From Devosia sp. (GTDB lineage: Bacteria; Pseudomonadota; Alphaproteobacteria; Rhizobiales; Devosiaceae), in contig NZ_JAQGJM010000008.1 in the NCBI RefSeq assembly GCF_028290625.1, positions 267,578-331,577 of the forward strand: DNA of 64,000 nt, given 5' to 3'. A program made the translations under genes and the position numbers. The notes beneath the pieces are model-generated. The model was not told where the DNA came from. It ran no database searches and was given only the letters and a program-made list of their open reading frames with translations. Shown here piece by piece: positions 34,771 through 44,735 of the stretch; the first letter of the stretch is position 1; each line of letters starts with the position of its first letter.

Positions 34771-35643
34771 CTACGCGTCCAGGTTCTTGCCAACGGCGCG
34801 CATCAGGAAGAAGGCGACGATGTTGGCGATGATGACGGCGACCACGCCACCGGCCGAGCCGGCGCCGATGTCATTGGAGAGGATACCCGTCCGGAACACC
34901 AAGAAGGCGATGTTGGTGGAGGCAAAGCCCGGTCCGCCGCCGGTGGTGACGCGGATTTCGGCGAAGATGCCCAAGAGAAATATGGTCTGGATCAGGATGA
35001 CGATGGTCACCGCCCGGGACATGTGCGGCATGATGATGTACCAGAACCGGTTGACGGCATTGGCTCCATCCATCTCGGCGGCCTCGCGCTGCTCTTCGGA
35101 GAGCGACTGCAGGGCAGTCAGCAGGATCAGCGTGGCGAACGGCAGCCATTGCCAGGCGACGATGATGATGACCGAGAGCAGGGGATATTGTGCGAACCAG
35201 TCGATCGGCTTGAGGCCGACGAACCGCATCAGATGCGAGATCAGGCCGTAGTCGGCATGCATGAAGCCGTTCTTCCAGATCAGCGCGGCCACGGGCGGCA
35301 TGACAAAGAAGGGTGAAATCACCAGAATGCGCAGGATGCCCTGGCCCCAGATCGGCTGGTCGAGCAGCAGCGCAATGAAGGTGCCGCCGATAACGGTGAT
35401 GATCAGGACGCCGAGCACCAGGATCAAGGTATTGATCAGCGCCTGGACGAAAGACGGATCGCTGATGACGTAAGTGTAGTTCGCGAGGCCGGCGAAGCCC
35501 GTCATCATCGGGTTGATCAGCGAGTAGTTCTGGAACGAGAACCACAGCGTCATCACCAGCGGCACGATCATCCAGATGAACAGCAGCACGACTGCCGGTG
35601 CCATCATGGTGCGCGCAAGGTTGCGCGTCTGCGCGGTAGCCAT
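34771..35643 (-). CDS. smoF: Polyol ABC transporter permease (SmoF/MalF type)
   Basis: A 290-residue inner-membrane permease with six predicted helices and the coupling loop EAAEMDGANAVNRFWYIIMP. It has the short MalF-like N-terminus seen in sorbitol/mannitol importers. It is the first membrane gene after the binding protein and is separated from it by a 202-bp gap that holds a hairpin (35800-35828). Confidence 0.88.
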   Translation of the reverse strand: MATAQTRNLARTMMAPAVVLLFIWMIVPLVMTLWFSFQNYSLINPMMTGFAGLANYTYVISDPSFVQALINTLILVLGVLIITVIGGTFIALLLDQPIWGQGILRILVISPFFVMPPVAALIWKNGFMHADYGLISHLMRFVGLKPIDWFAQYPLLSVIIIVAWQWLPFATLILLTALQSLSEEQREAAEMDGANAVNRFWYIIMPHMSRAVTIVILIQTIFLLGIFAEIRVTTGGGPGFASTNIAFLVFRTGILSNDIGAGSAGGVVAVIIANIVAFFLMRAVGKNLDA

Positions 35644-35799
35644 CTGCTGATCCTCCCCCGAGGGCCGGTGCGTGGACCGGCATGATTTTGAACTCAGTAT
35701 TAGTCCGAGTCTGCCCGACTTCTAGAGGGTGCTATTGGCCGGGCAGTCTCTGAACGAAGCGCGGGGCAGCCGCGCCTCGAAAGCTCATATCCCTGGCGG

Positions 35800-35828
35800 A
35801 CTGCAGCCGGCTTTGGACCGGCTGCAGT
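35800..35828 (-). other. Stem-loop after the polyol binding-protein gene
   Basis: ACTGCAGCCGG and CCGGCTGCAGT form an 11-bp perfect stem around a 7-base loop, 17 bases past the binding-protein stop. No T run follows on the minus strand, so it looks like an mRNA-stabilising or attenuating hairpin rather than a full terminator. Confidence 0.7.
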
Positions 35829-35845
35829 TGCCGTCGGGGGGAGAC

Positions 35846-37153
35846 TTACTTGATGTAGCCGGCGCGGGTCATGTCGCGTGTCGTGGAGTCCTGGGCTTGC
35901 TTGAGGGCGTCGTCGGCCGACATCTGGCCGGCGAGGGCTGCCGAGAACAGCTGGCCGACATTGGTGGCAATACCGGCGAACTCAGGAATGGCGGCGAACT
36001 GGACGCCGACATAGGGCACCGGCTTGACCGTCGGATGCTGCGGATCGGCCGAGTTGATCGAGTCCAGCGTGGTCTTGGCGAACGGCGCGGCCGCCTGGTA
36101 TGCTGGGTTGTTGTACAGCGATGTACGAGTGCCCGGGGGCACGTTGGCCCAGCCTTCCTTGGCCGCTACGGTCTCGATATAGGCCTTGTTGGTTGCCCAG
36201 TTGATGAACTTCTGGGCAGCGTCGGCATGCTGGCTGCTCTTGGGAACGGCGAGAGCCCAGGTCCACAGCCAGTTGCCACGCTTGCCGAGCCCGGTATCGG
36301 GAGCAAGAGCGAAACCGACCTGGTCGGCAACGGTGGATTTGTCACCGATCAGCGCCGAGGCCGCCACCGTGGCGTCGATCCACATGCCGCATTTGCCCTG
36401 CTGGAACAGCGTCATGTTTTCGTTGTAGCCGTTGGACGAAGCACCGGCCGGGCCGGCATCGGCCATCAGCGACAGATAGGTGTCGAGCGTGGCTTTCCAT
36501 TCTGGCTGGTCGAACTGGGGATGCCAGCTCTCGTCGAACCAGCGGGCGCCGAAGGAGTTGGACATGGCGGTCAGGAAGGCCATGTTCTCGCCCCAGCCGG
36601 CCTTGCCGCGCAGGCAGATGCCGTTGATGTCATTGGCGCGGTCGGTCATGGCGCGAGCGGCCTTGCCGATGAATTCCCAAGTGGGGGCGTCGGGCATGGT
36701 CAGCCCGGCCTTTTCCATCAGGTCCTTGCGGTAATAGACCATCGAGCTTTCGCCATAGAATGGCGACGCATAGAGGGTGCCATCGACCGACAGGGCGCCG
36801 CGCATGGCGGGCAGCAGGTCGTCGATATCGAAGCCCGGATCAGCGGCCAGAGCGTCGAGCGGCGTTAGCCAGCCCTGCTTGGCCCAAACCGGCGCTTCGT
36901 ATGGGCCGATCATCATCACGTCGTACTGGCCGCCATTGGTGGCAATGTCGGTGGTGACGTTCTGGCGCAGCGTGTTTTCTTCAAGCACGACCCAGTTCAC
37001 GTCGACGCCGCTGGCAGCGGTGAAAGCGGGCGACAGCGCCTGCATGCGGATCATGTCGTCGTTGTTGACGACGGCGATGGTGATGGTTTCGGCCGATGCC
37101 GTCCCGACGAGGGCAAGGCTGAGCGCGCCCACGATAAAGGGTGTCAGTTTCAT
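35846..37153 (-). CDS. smoE: Periplasmic polyol-binding protein (SmoE type)
   Basis: A 435-residue CUT1 binding protein with a signal peptide MKLTPFIVGALSLALVGTASA. The mature region begins ETITIAVVNNDDMIRMQALS, characteristic of sorbitol/mannitol-binding proteins, and contains the extracellular-binding family 1 pattern MIGPYEAPVWAKQGWLTPL. ATG at 37153 is chosen because GGAGG sits directly upstream and the signal peptide starts there; the longer frame has no support. It is the first structural gene of the polyol operon, behind a SorC-type regulator. Confidence 0.9.
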   Translation of the reverse strand: MKLTPFIVGALSLALVGTASAETITIAVVNNDDMIRMQALSPAFTAASGVDVNWVVLEENTLRQNVTTDIATNGGQYDVMMIGPYEAPVWAKQGWLTPLDALAADPGFDIDDLLPAMRGALSVDGTLYASPFYGESSMVYYRKDLMEKAGLTMPDAPTWEFIGKAARAMTDRANDINGICLRGKAGWGENMAFLTAMSNSFGARWFDESWHPQFDQPEWKATLDTYLSLMADAGPAGASSNGYNENMTLFQQGKCGMWIDATVAASALIGDKSTVADQVGFALAPDTGLGKRGNWLWTWALAVPKSSQHADAAQKFINWATNKAYIETVAAKEGWANVPPGTRTSLYNNPAYQAAAPFAKTTLDSINSADPQHPTVKPVPYVGVQFAAIPEFAGIATNVGQLFSAALAGQMSADDALKQAQDSTTRDMTRAGYIK

Positions 37154-37315
37154 GGATATCCTCCCAGTAACCGAAACGAGCATTTGTTCCGGCGATGGGC
37201 AAATACTCACAACTTATGCGTGAGAGTCAAGCGTGCTATGCGCTCATCGCGTGATGTACGTATAGCAGAAAACGTTTCCGAACGCCGGAAATGCTTATCG
37301 ATACAAGGGGTTGTG
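37154..37315 (-). promoter_or_regulatory. Regulatory gap between SorC-type regulator and binding-protein gene
   Basis: This 162-bp gap is AT-richer than its surroundings and should hold the polyol operon promoter. It contains a short palindrome AAACGTTT (37270-37277) and the repeated motif GCGTGnnATG / CGCGTGATG. No operator can be assigned with confidence. Confidence 0.35.
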
Positions 37316-38269
37316 CTAAGCTAACAAACCTTCAGCGGTTCGCTCGTCGGTGATCAGTCCGTTAACGAGTCGGCGGTTCAGCGTGGCGCGAATGCCGGGC
37401 AATTTTCTGCGCCCCATGGCAATTGCCACGACCAGAGAGCGTTCGCGCGATGGCATCGGGGCGCTGGCGACGCGGTCATTGGTCAGCCCTTCGATCAGCT
37501 TGCCATCGGCATCGAAGCACCAGCCGCAGATTTCCCCGACCGCGCCGGCCTTCTGCAAGGCCTTGAGTTCGCTCTCGGTGATGAAGCCATCGAGGAACAG
37601 CGGCGCGTCGGGCCCGATATCGCCGATGCCGAGGAACGTGACATTGGCCTTGGCGGCGAGCGCCAGGGTCTCGCGGATCATCGGCTGGGCGTGCAGCAGT
37701 TCGCGTTCGCGCGCCGAGGAGGCAATGACGGGCAGGGGCATGGGAAAGCTGCGCGCTTTCACCGTGTCTGCGACGTTGAAAATGACGTTGTAGAACGCGG
37801 CCGAGCCGTCCGGCGCGATATTGCCGGTGAGCGACACCACCTTGTGGTGCGGGCATTCCATCGGCTGCAACTGCTCGATGGCGGCCTTGAGCGTACGGCC
37901 GGTGCCGACCGCCATAATGATGGGCTCGGGATGGCGCAGCCAGCGCTCGATCTCGGCAGCGGCGGCTTCGGCAACGCCGATCGTGGTCGATTCGCTGGCC
38001 GGATCGGACGGCACCACCTCGACCAGGTCGAGCGCGAAACGCGATTTGAGGCGGGCGGCCAAGTCCATGCAGCGCCCGATCGGGTGGTCGAGCCGCACCT
38101 TGATCAGGCCTTCGCTGACCGACAGCGATACCAGCCGCTGCGCCGATTGCCGCGAAATGCCGAGCTTGGTGGCGATCTCTTCCTGCGTATTGCCGGCGAC
38201 GTAATACAGCCAGCCCGCGCGAGCCGCGTCATCCAGCCGGTGGCTGGAACTGTCTTGTCTTGGCGCCAT
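37316..38269 (-). CDS. SorC/DeoR-type sugar-binding transcriptional regulator
   Basis: A 317-residue regulator. An N-terminal helix-turn-helix (about residues 20-60, NTQEEIATKLGISRQSAQRL) is followed by the SorC sugar-binding domain with IIMAVGTGRTLKAAIEQL, VVSLTGNIAPDGS and FLGIGDIGPDAPL. It resembles SmoC-type regulators of sorbitol/mannitol operons. It lies upstream of the binding-protein gene on the same strand and likely responds to a sugar phosphate made by the pathway. The ATG at 38269 (MAPRQDSSS) gives a family-like N-terminus; the frame is open further upstream. Confidence 0.87.
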   Translation of the reverse strand: MAPRQDSSSHRLDDAARAGWLYYVAGNTQEEIATKLGISRQSAQRLVSLSVSEGLIKVRLDHPIGRCMDLAARLKSRFALDLVEVVPSDPASESTTIGVAEAAAAEIERWLRHPEPIIMAVGTGRTLKAAIEQLQPMECPHHKVVSLTGNIAPDGSAAFYNVIFNVADTVKARSFPMPLPVIASSARERELLHAQPMIRETLALAAKANVTFLGIGDIGPDAPLFLDGFITESELKALQKAGAVGEICGWCFDADGKLIEGLTNDRVASAPMPSRERSLVVAIAMGRRKLPGIRATLNRRLVNGLITDERTAEGLLA

Positions 38270-38338
38270 GAACCGGTCCCGCACTTTGCGGCGGATTATT
38301 CTGCCATGCAGCGCCAAGCCGCAAGGGCCTTATGGTCG

Positions 38339-39103
38339 CTACTCGGTGCGCAGGGGGCGGCCGCTCAGCGCAGCTCGGATGTCGCGTTCGGTATCCTTGA
38401 GGTGAAAACGCATGGCGTCGGCGGCGGCTCGGCCATTGCCGTCCTTGATGCAATCGAGGATGCGCTGATGGGCGTCGATAGTGTCCTGAATGGTGTGGCC
38501 GCGCCGCTCGTGGCCGCGCCGGCTGATATAGAAGCCCTCGCGCAGTGGCTGGGCCATGGCTTCGAACAGATAGCCAAGCACGCGGTTGCCGCTGGCCAGC
38601 GCAATGGCTTCATGGAAGCCGACATCGAAACTGTGAAAGCGCAGTTCGACCGCGTCGGTGGGAAGGTCGATGGCGCCATCGGCGGCCTCGCGCATGCCCT
38701 GCAACGCGGACTCGATCGCCGCGACACCGGCGCGGGTGGAGTGGCGGGCCGCCAGGGTTGCCGATTGCACTTCGAGCGACAGCCGCACCTCGATCAGGTC
38801 GAACAGGCCCTTGGCGTCGTACCGGATCACCGAGGTGAGGAAATCGGCGAAGGCCGAACCGTCGGGCGCGCGCACCAGCGCCTTGCGGCCACGGGCGATT
38901 TCCAACAGGCCCCGGCCCTCCAGCATCTTGACCGCCTCGCGGATGGTCAAGCGGCTGACGTCATAACGCGTGGCGAGATCGGCTTCGCTGGGCAGGCTGG
39001 TGCCAGGCGTCATCTCGCCCAAAATCAGGCGCGCCAAATCGTCCGCAACAGTGCTGGCGGCACTGTGGGAATCGTGCCGGTCTTCCGGATCGGGTTGTGT
39101 CAT
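38339..39103 (-). CDS. GntR/FadR-family transcriptional regulator
   Basis: A 254-residue regulator with an N-terminal winged helix (about 20-80, LPSEADLATRYDVSRLTIRE and AVKMLEGRGLLE) and an all-helical FCD domain (about 105-235) whose metal-binding His residues may lie in HSFDVGFHEAI and the late MRFHLKD segment. Such regulators respond to sugar acids or other carboxylates. It is divergent from the chvE-gguAB importer, so it is a candidate regulator of that operon. A 7-4-7 inverted repeat (39102-39119) overlaps its own ribosome site and start. Confidence 0.87.
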   Translation of the reverse strand: MTQPDPEDRHDSHSAASTVADDLARLILGEMTPGTSLPSEADLATRYDVSRLTIREAVKMLEGRGLLEIARGRKALVRAPDGSAFADFLTSVIRYDAKGLFDLIEVRLSLEVQSATLAARHSTRAGVAAIESALQGMREAADGAIDLPTDAVELRFHSFDVGFHEAIALASGNRVLGYLFEAMAQPLREGFYISRRGHERRGHTIQDTIDAHQRILDCIKDGNGRAAADAMRFHLKDTERDIRAALSGRPLRTE

Positions 39104-39553
39104 ATCTCCTCCGAGATATCAGATACCTTTTAGTAACGTTACGACTCTTGGTGGTCGATACAGACGGATTCGAGGCATCAATCGGCCGCACCATATCCAG
39201 AGCGCCAAAGCGACGCAATCGCCGAAAACGCTGGAATTATGATTAACTTTCGATGCTCGAAAAAAATACCGGAAGCACGTCGAACCCGCTTTACAAGGGT
39301 ATCTGATTATCCTAAGCAATTGCCCATGGGCTTGGGAGGGCCCCGGCGGGTTTACCGCCGTGCAGGAGGACTTCATGCAAATCAATCTGGTGGCTCGCTC
39401 CGGCGTGTCTGCTTGGGCTGTTGCACCGTGGTTTTGCGGTTGTGAAGTCATTAACGAGGCCAGCGGGATTTATGCTGCGGCCTTTCTTCTTCTGTCATCC
39501 CCCCAGGATATCCATTCAAGCTTCTGAACTCGAAAGACACAAAGGGAGTCGAG
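39104..39553. promoter_or_regulatory. Divergent control region between the FadR gene and chvE
   Basis: A 450-bp gap without a convincing gene. It holds the inverted repeat ATATCTC-N4-GAGATAT at its left end (39102-39119), a 10-base palindrome GTAACGTTAC (39133-39142), and an AT-rich middle (39225-39310). Either palindrome could be an operator. GGGAG lies 9 bases before the chvE start. Confidence 0.5.
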
Positions 39554-40627
39554 ATGAAGGTTCTAAAGACACTTGCTACCGTGCTGGCCGTCGGCGCCAT
39601 GGCGCTGACTGCATCGACCGCGGTTTTCGCTCAGGACAAGGGCTCGATCGGCATTTCCATGCCGACCAAGTCCTCGCTGCGCTGGATCTCGGACGGTGAT
39701 GCGCTGGTCAAGGCGCTGACCGAAAAGGGTTACACCGTCGATCTGCAGTACGCAGAAGACGATATCCCGAACCAGCTCTCGCAGGTCGAAAACATGGTCA
39801 CCAAGGGCGTCAAGGCCCTGGTCATCGCCGCCGTCGATGGTACCACGCTCAGCGCCGTGCTGCAGCAGGCTGCTGATGCCGGCATCAAGGTTGTCGCTTA
39901 TGACCGCCTGATCCGTGACAGCGCCAACGTTGACCTCTACACCACCTTCGACAACTTCCAGGTGGGCGTGCTCCAGGCCAATTCGCTGCTGACCGGCCTT
40001 GGCTACCCTGCAAAGCCCGGCCCGTTCAATATCGAGCTGTTCGGCGGTTCGCCGGATGATAACAACGCGTTCTTCTTCTATGATGGCGCGATGTCGGTTC
40101 TGCAGCCGCTGATCGACAAGGGTGACCTGGTCGTGAAGTCCGGCCAGCTCGGCATGGACACCGTTGGTACCCTGCGTTGGGACGGTGCTGTCGCACAGGC
40201 CCGCATGGACAACATCCTGTCCGCCAATTACTCGGACGGCTCGCGCGTCGACGCCGTTCTGGCTCCCTATGACGGCCTGAGCCGTGGCATCATCTCGTCG
40301 CTGCGCGGCGTTGGTTATGGCACTGCCGATCAGCCTTGGCCGATCATTTCGGGCCAGGATGCCGAAGTACCGTCCATCAAGGCAATCATTGCCGGCGAAC
40401 AGTACTCGACCATCTACAAGGACACTCGTGAACTGGCTGCCAAGACCGCTGAACTGGTCGACACCCTGCTCACCGGTGGCACCCCTGAAGGCCTCGACAC
40501 CACCACCTACAACAATGGCGTCAAGGTTGTTCCCTCGATCCTGCTGACCCCGTATGCGGTCGATGCTTCCAACTATCAGAAGCTCGTCGTCGACTCGGGC
40601 TACATCAAGGCCGAAGAACTGCAGTAA
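39554..40627 (+). CDS. chvE: ChvE-like periplasmic multiple-sugar-binding protein
   Basis: A 357-residue binding protein with a signal peptide (residues 1-26, ending AVFAQ). The mature part begins [20 protein letters not shown] and contains [20 protein letters not shown] and [20 protein letters not shown], diagnostic of ChvE/MmsE-type receptors that bind galactose, arabinose, glucose and xylose. In Agrobacterium ChvE also acts with a sensor kinase, but no such partner is seen here. It is the first gene of the operon with gguA and gguB, with a strong hairpin terminator just after it. Confidence 0.9.
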   Translation: MKVLKTLATVLAVGAMALTASTAVFAQDKGSIGISMPTKSSLRWISDGDALVKALTEKGYTVDLQYAEDDIPNQLSQVENMVTKGVKALVIAAVDGTTLSAVLQQAADAGIKVVAYDRLIRDSANVDLYTTFDNFQVGVLQANSLLTGLGYPAKPGPFNIELFGGSPDDNNAFFFYDGAMSVLQPLIDKGDLVVKSGQLGMDTVGTLRWDGAVAQARMDNILSANYSDGSRVDAVLAPYDGLSRGIISSLRGVGYGTADQPWPIISGQDAEVPSIKAIIAGEQYSTIYKDTRELAAKTAELVDTLLTGGTPEGLDTTTYNNGVKVVPSILLTPYAVDASNYQKLVVDSGYIKAEELQ

Positions 40628-40644
40628 GCCACACTGAACGACGA

Positions 40645-40670
40645 GGCCCCGCGGTAACGCGGGGCCTTTT
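40645..40670 (+). terminator. Hairpin terminator/attenuator between chvE and gguA
   Basis: GGCCCCGCG (40645-40653) pairs perfectly with CGCGGGGCC (40658-40666) around GTAA, followed by TTTT. It begins 17 bases after the chvE stop and 82 bases before gguA. As an intra-operon terminator it should let chvE be made in excess, with gguAB expressed by read-through. Confidence 0.85.
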
Positions 40671-40751
40671 CCCGTCACGTCCATGTGCCTCTATTGTGCC
40701 GGGCGAGAATAAGCGCTAAGCGCCGCGCTTGCGTGAAATCGAGAGATAACG

Positions 40752-42284
40752 ATGGAAACGACAATTCTGGAGATGCGCGGCATCACCAAGACTTTCCCCG
40801 GCGTCAAGGCGCTGTCGGATGTGAACCTGGATGTGCGCGAGGGCGAAATCCACGCCATCGTGGGCGAAAATGGCGCCGGCAAGTCGACGCTGATGAAGGT
40901 TCTGAGCGGGGTCTATCCCGCCGGCAGCTATGACGGCCAGATCATTTATCGCGGCGGCGAAGTTCAGTTCAAGAATATCCGCGACAGCGAACACCAGAAC
41001 ATCGTCATCATCCACCAGGAGCTGGCTCTCGTGCCGCTGCTGTCGATCGCCGAGAACATCTTCCTCGGCAACGAAGTGGCCAAGAACGGCGTGATCAACT
41101 GGGACGAAGCCCGGGCTGGAGCGCGCAAGTTGCTCGCCATGGTGGGCCTCAAGGAAGACCCCGACACGCTGATCACGCACATTGGCGTCGGTAAGCAACA
41201 ACTGGTGGAAATCGCCAAGGCGCTGTCCAAGGAAGTCAAACTGCTGATCCTCGACGAGCCGACCGCGTCGCTGTCGGAAAAGGACAGCACGGCGCTGCTC
41301 GAACTGCTGCTGGAATTCAAGAAGCAGGGCATTACCTCGATCCTGATTTCGCACAAGCTGAACGAGATCAAGCGCGTCGCCGACCGCGTCACCGTGATCC
41401 GCGATGGCCGCACCATCGAGACCATGGACAAGGCCGATATCAGCGAAGACCGCATTATCACCTCGATGGTGGGCCGCTCGCTGGAAGATCGCTACCCCGA
41501 CCGCGTGCCCAATATCGGCGAGACGCTGTTCGAGGTGAAGGACTGGTCGGTCTATCATCCGCTGCATGCCGACCGGCAGGTGGTCAAGAATATCGCCCTG
41601 CACGTCAACAAGGGCGAAGTCGTCGGCATTGCGGGCCTCATGGGCTCGGGCCGCACCGAATTTGCCATGAGCGTCTTTGGGCGCACCTACGGGCAGAAGA
41701 TCAGCGGCCAGGTGCTGATGAACGGCAAGGTGGTCGACACCTCCACCGTGCGCCGGGCGGTCGATGCGGGGCTGGCCTATGCCACCGAGGATCGCAAGAC
41801 CTATGGCCTCAACCTGATCGACCACATCAAGAACAACGTCACCATCGCCAACCTGCCCGGCGTGTCGCGCAATGGCGTGCTCGACGACATGGCCGAGATG
41901 AAAGTCGCCAACGACTATCGCAAGGCCACCAATATCCGCTCCTCGAGCGTGCTGCAGCTCACCGGCAACCTGTCGGGCGGCAACCAGCAGAAGGTGGTGC
42001 TCTCCAAGTGGTTGTTCTCCGACCCCGAAGTGCTGATCCTGGACGAACCCACGCGCGGCATCGACGTCGGCGCCAAGTATGAAATCTACACGATCATCAA
42101 CAAGCTGGCGGGCGAGGGGAAGGGCATTCTGGTCATTTCTTCGGAAATGCCCGAGCTGCTGGGGATTTGTGACCGCATCTACGTGATGAACGAAGGCCGC
42201 ATCGTTGGCGAACTCTCAGGGGATGAGGCCAGCCAGGAAAAGATCATGCGCGCAATCGTGCGTGCAGAAGGAAGAACCGCATGA
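40752..42284 (+). CDS. gguA: Multiple-monosaccharide ABC transporter ATP-binding protein GguA
   Basis: A 510-residue double ATPase of the CUT2 class. The first domain has Walker [10 protein letters not shown], signature [13 protein letters not shown] and Walker [12 protein letters not shown]; the second has the family-typical degenerate Walker [10 protein letters not shown], signature [15 protein letters not shown] and Walker [13 protein letters not shown]. It pairs with ChvE and GguB. GAGAGAT lies just upstream of the ATG. It overlaps gguB by four bases (ATGA). Confidence 0.92.
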   Translation: METTILEMRGITKTFPGVKALSDVNLDVREGEIHAIVGENGAGKSTLMKVLSGVYPAGSYDGQIIYRGGEVQFKNIRDSEHQNIVIIHQELALVPLLSIAENIFLGNEVAKNGVINWDEARAGARKLLAMVGLKEDPDTLITHIGVGKQQLVEIAKALSKEVKLLILDEPTASLSEKDSTALLELLLEFKKQGITSILISHKLNEIKRVADRVTVIRDGRTIETMDKADISEDRIITSMVGRSLEDRYPDRVPNIGETLFEVKDWSVYHPLHADRQVVKNIALHVNKGEVVGIAGLMGSGRTEFAMSVFGRTYGQKISGQVLMNGKVVDTSTVRRAVDAGLAYATEDRKTYGLNLIDHIKNNVTIANLPGVSRNGVLDDMAEMKVANDYRKATNIRSSSVLQLTGNLSGGNQQKVVLSKWLFSDPEVLILDEPTRGIDVGAKYEIYTIINKLAGEGKGILVISSEMPELLGICDRIYVMNEGRIVGELSGDEASQEKIMRAIVRAEGRTA

Positions 42285-43552
42285 CCACCGAAACCGCACC
42301 CACTCCCAGTGAAGTGCCGACCCCAGTGTCGGCGGGCCCATCGGGCCGCTCGATCCTGCAGGCCAACCTGCGCGATTACGGCCTCGTCGTCGCGCTGCTC
42401 GCCATCATGGTGTTCTTCCAGATCTTCACGGCCGGCACGATGTTCAAGCCGGTCAACCTGACCAACCTGGTGCTGCAGAACTCCTACATCATCATCATGG
42501 CGCTGGGCATGCTGCTGGTCATCGTGGCCGGCCATATCGACCTGTCGGTCGGCTCGGTCTCGGGCTTCATCGGCGCCATCGCGGCCATCCTGATGGTGCA
42601 ATATCACGTGCCGGCCATTCCGGCGGGCCTGTTGTGCCTGGTGCTGGGCGCCATCATCGGCGCTTCGCAAGGCTATTTCATCGCCTATGTGAAGGTTCCG
42701 TCCTTCATCGTGACCCTCGCGGGCATGCTGGTGTTCAAGGGCCTGTCGCTGGCGGTGCTCGGCGGCAAGTCGGTGGGCCCGTTCCCCACCGAATTCCAGC
42801 TGCTCAGCGCCGGCTTCATTCCCGATGTCATTGGCCCGATCACGCTGGTCGCGCCGAAGCTCGATGCCGCCGGCAAGGCAATTGTGGGCAGCAGCATCGT
42901 GCTGCATTCTACCACGATGGTCATCGGCATCCTGATCGTGCTGGCCATGGTGTTCTCCAGCCTGCGCACCCGGGCCCGTCGCCGCAGCCATGGCTACGAC
43001 TCCGAGCCGTTCCCGCTCTTCGTGGTCAAGACCGCGATCATCGCGGGCCTCGTGCTCTACATCACCTATCTGGTGGCCTCCTATAAGGGCCTGCCGAATG
43101 TGCTGATCGTGATGTCGATCCTGATCGCTTTCTTCGTGTTCATGACCAAGCGCATGACCATCGGCCGCCGCATCTATGCGCTGGGCGGCAATCCCAAGGC
43201 GGCGCAGCTTTCGGGCATCAAGACCGAGCGGCTGACCTTCTACGTGTTCACCATCATGGGTGCGCTGGCGGCATTGGCCGGGTTGATTTTCGCGGCGCGC
43301 CTCAACACCGCGACGCCCAAGGCCGGCCAGGGTTTCGAGCTCGACGTGATCGCTGCCGTGTTCATCGGCGGCGCCTCGGCGCTGGGCGGTGTGGGCCAGG
43401 TCGCGGGCGCGGTGATCGGCGCCTTCATCCTCGGCGTGATGAACAACGGCATGTCGATCCTGGGCATCAACATCGATCTGCAGCAGATGATCAAGGGCGT
43501 CGTCCTGCTCGGCGCCGTGGTGTTCGATCTGTACAATAAGAACAAGGCCTAA
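42281..43552 (+). CDS. gguB: Multiple-monosaccharide ABC transporter permease GguB
   Basis: A 423-residue CUT2 permease with about ten hydrophobic helices. Characteristic stretches are [39 protein letters not shown] and [20 protein letters not shown]. The extra loop around residues 195-225 ([13 protein letters not shown]...[13 protein letters not shown]) is typical of GguB/MmsB compared with shorter RbsC. Its start overlaps the gguA stop, which suggests translational coupling. A strong terminator follows. Confidence 0.92.
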   Translation: MTTETAPTPSEVPTPVSAGPSGRSILQANLRDYGLVVALLAIMVFFQIFTAGTMFKPVNLTNLVLQNSYIIIMALGMLLVIVAGHIDLSVGSVSGFIGAIAAILMVQYHVPAIPAGLLCLVLGAIIGASQGYFIAYVKVPSFIVTLAGMLVFKGLSLAVLGGKSVGPFPTEFQLLSAGFIPDVIGPITLVAPKLDAAGKAIVGSSIVLHSTTMVIGILIVLAMVFSSLRTRARRRSHGYDSEPFPLFVVKTAIIAGLVLYITYLVASYKGLPNVLIVMSILIAFFVFMTKRMTIGRRIYALGGNPKAAQLSGIKTERLTFYVFTIMGALAALAGLIFAARLNTATPKAGQGFELDVIAAVFIGGASALGGVGQVAGAVIGAFILGVMNNGMSILGINIDLQQMIKGVVLLGAVVFDLYNKNKA

Positions 43553-43576
43553 TCGGTTTTCGATCGGGAGTTTATG

Positions 43577-43614
43577 AATCCGCCGCGATCGCACGATCGC
43601 GGCGGATTTGTTTT
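43577..43614 (+). terminator. Terminator of the chvE-gguAB operon
   Basis: AATCCGCCGCGATCG (43577-43591) pairs with CGATCGCGGCGGATT (43594-43608), a 14-15-bp perfect stem with a minimal loop, followed by TGTTTT. It lies 24 bases after the gguB stop. Two smaller hairpins (GCCTCC/GGAGGC and CCGTGTC/GACACGG) follow at 43634-43666. Confidence 0.87.
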
Positions 43615-43672
43615 GAGGGGGGTGTTTTGAGACGCCTCCTCTGGAGGCCCGTGTCCTGAGACACGGTATTTA

Positions 43673-43770
43673 CCCCACCCACCGCCCTTCCCGCGGACTT
43701 GATCCGCGGGCCACTAACCACTCACGCCGCGCTGCGAGGGGCCCGCGGATCAAGTCCGCGGGAAGGGCGA
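43673..43770. repeat. Family B palindromic repeat, copy B5
   Basis: CCCCACCCACCG, then arms CTTCCCGCGGACTTGATCCG and CGGATCAAGTCCGCGGGAAG around a spacer of about 35 bases. The arms are perfect complements and match copy B1 almost base for base. It lies between convergent genes (gguB and the sulfurtransferase gene). Confidence 0.86.
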
Positions 43771-43836
43771 GTTTGGGGAGGATGTGGTGATTAGCGGCAA
43801 ACGTGGCGGTTCATATCTCGAATGCCGCCTACGCCT

Positions 43837-44670
43837 TCACATCTCAACCTCAGCGTCCTTCCGTCCACCCCACTCCGTCCATGACCCATCATAGACTGCG
43901 ACCTGCCTGGCGCCGCTGAGTTCCAGCGCCAAAGCCAGGCTTGCCGCCGTCAGGCCAGAGCCGCAGCTGGTGATGATGGGCTTGTTGAGGTCCAGCTTCT
44001 GCTCGGCAAACAGCGCCTGCAGCTCTGCCACCGGCTTCATCTTGCCGTCCACCGTCAGCGACCCCACCGGAACATTGACGCTGCCGGGGATGTGGCCGCC
44101 ACGCAGGCCAGCGCGGGGCTCGGGCACTTCGGCTGTGAAGCGGCCGGCGGCGCGTGCATCGGCGATCTGGGCGGCGTGATCCTTGCTGCGATCGCGCACG
44201 GTGTCGAAATCAACGACGCGCGCGGGATCGAAGCTGGTGCGGAAGCTCGCTGCCGGGCGCGATACTGCGCCGGCCTCGATGGCCCGGCGTTCAGCCCGCC
44301 ATTTCGGCCCGCCGCCCTCGAGAATGCGAACATCCGTCGCGCCCATGGTCTTGAGCGTCCACCACACGCGCGGCGCGCTGAACAGGCCCACCTCGTCATA
44401 GACGACGATGGTCATGTCCTCGCCAATGCCCAGCGCGCCGGCCATGCGGGCGAAGTCATTGGGCGAGGGCAGCATGTGCGGCAGGTCGGTGCTGGTATCG
44501 GCCACGGCATCGATATCGAAGAACACCGCGCCCGGAATGTGCCCGGCGAGATATTCGGCATGTGGATCGCGATTGGCCGCCGGCATGTGCCAGGAACCGT
44601 CAAGCACAACGAGATTGGGATCGCTCAGGTGCTGGGCCAGCCAGTCGGTGGTGACGAAGGGATTGTTCAT
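43837..44670 (-). CDS. sseA: 3-mercaptopyruvate/thiosulfate sulfurtransferase
   Basis: A 277-residue tandem rhodanese. The first, inactive rhodanese domain covers about residues 5-130 (YLAGHIPGAVFFDID) and the second about 155-275 (GGHIPGSVNVPVG). The active-site loop is ITSCGSGLTAASLAL with Cys236; the CGSGxTA loop points to 3-mercaptopyruvate as donor. The protein is cytosolic and transfers sulfur to thiols or cyanide. The gene stands alone on the minus strand downstream of the TetR gene, with 65 bases between. Confidence 0.92.
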   Translation of the reverse strand: MNNPFVTTDWLAQHLSDPNLVVLDGSWHMPAANRDPHAEYLAGHIPGAVFFDIDAVADTSTDLPHMLPSPNDFARMAGALGIGEDMTIVVYDEVGLFSAPRVWWTLKTMGATDVRILEGGGPKWRAERRAIEAGAVSRPAASFRTSFDPARVVDFDTVRDRSKDHAAQIADARAAGRFTAEVPEPRAGLRGGHIPGSVNVPVGSLTVDGKMKPVAELQALFAEQKLDLNKPIITSCGSGLTAASLALALELSGARQVAVYDGSWTEWGGRKDAEVEM

Positions 44671-44735
44671 GGCGGCTCCTGCGATGCGGTTATGCGGCGG
44701 CGAAGATGGCGCGACCGCGGAAGCGGGTCAATGCG

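Noticed and set aside
39239..39445. Small plus-strand frame upstream of chvE
   Set aside because: It lacks a ribosome site and has an Arg-rich composition expected from random high-GC sequence; the region is better explained as a control region.
40645..40670. chvE-gguA hairpin considered as the end of a separate chvE transcription unit
   Set aside because: gguA follows by only 82 bases with no clear promoter between, and chvE-gguA-gguB is a known operon, so partial read-through is more likely than full separation.
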